DNA from: Bacillota bacterium
GTDB lineage: Bacteria > Bacillota > Limnochordia > Limnochordales > ZCTH02-B6
Assembly: GCA_003387805.1 (NCBI GenBank)
Contig: QGSR01000022.1
Location: 1 to 13,024, forward strand
DNA: 13,024 bases
Reading direction: 5' to 3'
Both the position numbers and the translations under genes were made by a program. Each line of letters opens with the position of its first letter. Positions within the stretch are counted from its first letter, which is position 1. Positions 12,744-13,024 of this stretch are shown in pieces. Under the pieces are notes generated by a model, which saw only the letters and a program-made list of their open reading frames with translations, had not been told where the DNA came from and made no database searches.

Positions 12744-13024
12744 CTACATCATCTGCTCCAGCCGGCGGATGCGCTCCTCCACCGGCGGGTGGGTGGAAAA
12801 CCAGTTCACCGCCGGACGCTTCTTTGTGGGGTTGGAGATGTAGAGCGCCGCGCACGTGGGCGAGGCGGACGCCACGGGCGCGGGCGCCCCGGCGATTTTC
12901 CGCAGGGCCGAGGCCAGGGCGCCGGGGTTGCGGCACAGCTCCGCCCCGCTGGCATCGGCCAATAAACCCCAGCTGCCGGCGAAGGCCCGCGGGACCAGCC
13001 TGGCCACCACCGGGGGGTGAGGAT
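12744..13024 (-). CDS. M48 (HtpX-like) metalloprotease, C-terminal fragment at window edge
   Basis: Only the last 92 residues are inside the window; the HExxH site and membrane helices lie beyond 13024. LADASGAEL, NPGALASALRKIAG, LYISNP and WFSTHPPVEERIRRLEQM are characteristic of the C-terminal part of HtpX-type zinc proteases, which degrade damaged membrane proteins. A GTG at 13010 is only an internal codon: the frame is open to the edge. Just before LADASG, family members read SRxREYxAD, where Glu is the third zinc ligand. Here the same-length stretch reads AGSWGLLAD, with Gly at that position. This may be a real loss of activity, a local sequence error, or mis-framing near the edge. Confidence 0.85.
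   Translation of the reverse strand, partial: PHPPVVARLVPRAFAGSWGLLADASGAELCRNPGALASALRKIAGAPAPVASASPTCAALYISNPTKKRPAVNWFSTHPPVEERIRRLEQMM

Noticed and set aside
9680..12965. Three long plus-strand frames (9680-10558, 10275-11612, 11631-12965)
   Set aside because: All are antisense to confidently identified minus-strand genes (GyrI-like, DUF4256, CBS, hydrolase, M48) and have shadow-type composition.

Overview
The window is high-GC bacterial DNA with tightly packed genes, strong Shine-Dalgarno sequences (AGGAGG, AAGGAGG), frequent GTG/TTG starts, and protein types common in Bacillota: a YlmA-like ABC ATPase, DUF456, DUF4256, a stand-alone GyrI-like protein and a YvlB/LiaX-type DUF4097 protein. 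An ECF promoter of the SigM/SigW type (TGAAAC-N17-CGTC) also fits. My best guess is a GC-rich, possibly thermophilic, member of the Bacillota (Symbiobacterium, Limnochordia or Thermaerobacter-like). That assignment is inference.

Layout. Positions 1-2214 (-) hold a family 3 glycoside hydrolase whose C-terminus runs off the window. Positions 2476-5055 (-) hold a four-gene unit read right to left: ECF sigma factor, zinc-finger membrane anti-sigma factor, small membrane protein (DUF6249-like) and DUF4097 beta-repeat protein. It opens with a probable autoregulated ECF promoter and closes with a clean intrinsic terminator. Positions 5056-5493 are a regulatory gap holding that promoter, a second hairpin terminator and two candidate small ORFs. 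Positions 5494-8157 (+) encode an orphan ABC ATPase and a SulP-STAS anion transporter. Positions 8199-8684 (-) encode a DUF456 membrane protein. Positions 8861-9214 (+) hold a DUF2239 gene that has apparently lost its 5' half. It meets, stop to stop, a C-terminally short TetR regulator (9215-9613, -) that has its own sigma-A promoter and operator-like palindrome. Positions 9794-10333 (GyrI-like) and 10422-10967 (DUF4256) are two further minus-strand genes. A two-CBS-domain protein (11169-11597), a monoacylglycerol-lipase-like alpha/beta hydrolase (11715-12698) and the C-terminal end of an M48 metalloprotease (12744 to the edge) complete the minus strand.

How the genes may work together. The sigma/anti-sigma/DUF6249/DUF4097 unit looks like a self-contained envelope-stress module: the membrane anti-sigma would hold the sigma factor, which on release would transcribe its own operon and produce membrane and surface proteins. 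The remaining genes look like independent housekeeping or accessory units. I saw no rRNA, tRNA, CRISPR array, transposase or phage gene. I did not find a clearly new multi-gene defence or metabolic system. The most unusual items are the small-ORF unit at 5160-5390, the two partial genes meeting at 9214/9215, and the apparent loss of a zinc ligand in the M48 protease.
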